Of a stretch of 6,869 nt of DNA, positions 6,603 through 6,869 are shown piece by piece. The DNA is taken from the NCBI GenBank assembly GCA_002479215.1, contig DLME01000143.1:10890-17758 (forward strand), given 5' to 3'. A program made the translations under genes and the position numbers. Source of the DNA: Syntrophaceae bacterium UBA7544 (GTDB taxonomy: Bacteria; Desulfobacterota; Syntrophia; Syntrophales; Smithellaceae). The notes below the pieces were generated by a model that made no database searches, was not told where the DNA came from, and worked only from the letters and a program-made list of their open reading frames with translations. Each line of letters starts with the position of its first letter. Position 1 is the stretch's first letter.

Positions 6603-6605
6603 ACC

Positions 6606-6869
6606 ATGATGAAGAAAGGTATAAGGGTTGTTGGCTTCATCGTCTCAGTAGTGGTGGTAGCGGTAATGGCGATATCACTGCCAGCGGTGTCATTCTCAGA
6701 ACCGCAAGGGGAGCCCATTGTTATCGGGTATGTTGGCAACGTTGCATCCCCGGGTACTAAGCCATGCATGGATATCCAGAAGATGGCGGTTGATGAAATT
6801 AACGCCGCCGGCGGTATCCTGGGACGGCCGGTGAAGTATATTGTGCAGGACGGCAAGGGCGACACATCG
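6606..6869 (+). CDS. Liv-type periplasmic substrate-binding protein (N-terminal part, cut by window edge)
   Basis: The first 88 residues of a periplasmic-binding-protein-like I (Peripla_BP_6, LivJ/LivK-like) protein are present; the family is usually about 370-420 residues. It captures the substrate for LivHM. MMKKGIR (1-7), a hydrophobic core of Val, Ile and Ala (8-26) and a likely cleavage region AVSFSEPQG (27-35) form a Sec signal peptide. There is no lipobox cysteine near the end of the core, so it should be a free periplasmic protein; the only cysteine, Cys54, lies well inside the mature domain. The mature start PIVIGYVGNVASPGT (37-51) is the first strand and ligand-contacting loop, and MAVDEINAAGGILGRPV (60-76) is the family's first helix motif. 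The frame is open to the edge. It is set 91 bases after CoA-transferase 2, with a hairpin and T-run in between. The ligand cannot be told from this part. Confidence 0.9.
   Translation, partial: MMKKGIRVVGFIVSVVVVAVMAISLPAVSFSEPQGEPIVIGYVGNVASPGTKPCMDIQKMAVDEINAAGGILGRPVKYIVQDGKGDTS

Noticed and set aside
6530..6865. Minus-strand open frame opposite the binding-protein gene
   Set aside because: It covers the signal peptide and first domain of a clear Liv-type binding protein and the hairpin upstream; its translation is low-complexity Thr/Ile/Pro and not protein-like.

Overview
The window is one forward-strand operon of branched-chain amino acid type (Liv/HAAT) ABC transport genes joined to two family III (CaiB/BaiF) CoA-transferase genes. 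The order is the tail of an unrecognised upstream gene (1-111), a non-coding leader of about 350 bases (112-462), two permeases livH (463-1338) and livM (1332-2372), two ATPases livG (2381-3127) and livF (3120-3824), CoA-transferase 1 (3828-5183), CoA-transferase 2 (5180-6514), a hairpin with a T-run (6544-6572), and the start of a periplasmic substrate-binding protein gene (from 6606) that runs off the window edge. All seven recognised genes lie on the same strand. From livH to CoA-transferase 2 neighbours overlap by 4-8 bases or are 3-8 bases apart, so they are probably co-transcribed and translationally coupled.

The sequence has moderate GC, AT-rich gaps and strong GGAGG-type ribosome binding sites. 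The substrate-binding protein has a Sec signal peptide without a lipobox cysteine, which favours a diderm (Gram-negative) cell over a classical Firmicute, where such proteins are usually lipoproteins. With the paired CaiB/BaiF transferases this suggests an anaerobic, possibly syntrophic or sulfate-reducing bacterium of the Desulfobacterota kind. That placement is inference and nothing in the window fixes the taxon.

Read together, the binding protein captures a small organic acid or amino-acid-like compound outside the inner membrane, LivHM carries it across, LivGF powers the step with ATP, and the two CoA-transferases probably move CoA onto the imported acid (or a product of it) so that it can be degraded. 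The substrate cannot be read from the sequence. Paired CaiB/BaiF subunits are known from benzylsuccinate CoA-transferase (BbsEF), but the pairing alone does not prove that substrate.

The least ordinary details are a degenerate ABC signature in LivG (LTFYE), which together with the glutamine at the LivF switch position predicts one weak and one intact ATP site; two divergent adjacent CoA-transferases that both keep the predicted catalytic Asp; and a probable terminator or attenuator followed by a very strong ribosome binding site before the binding-protein gene, which suggests separately tuned expression.
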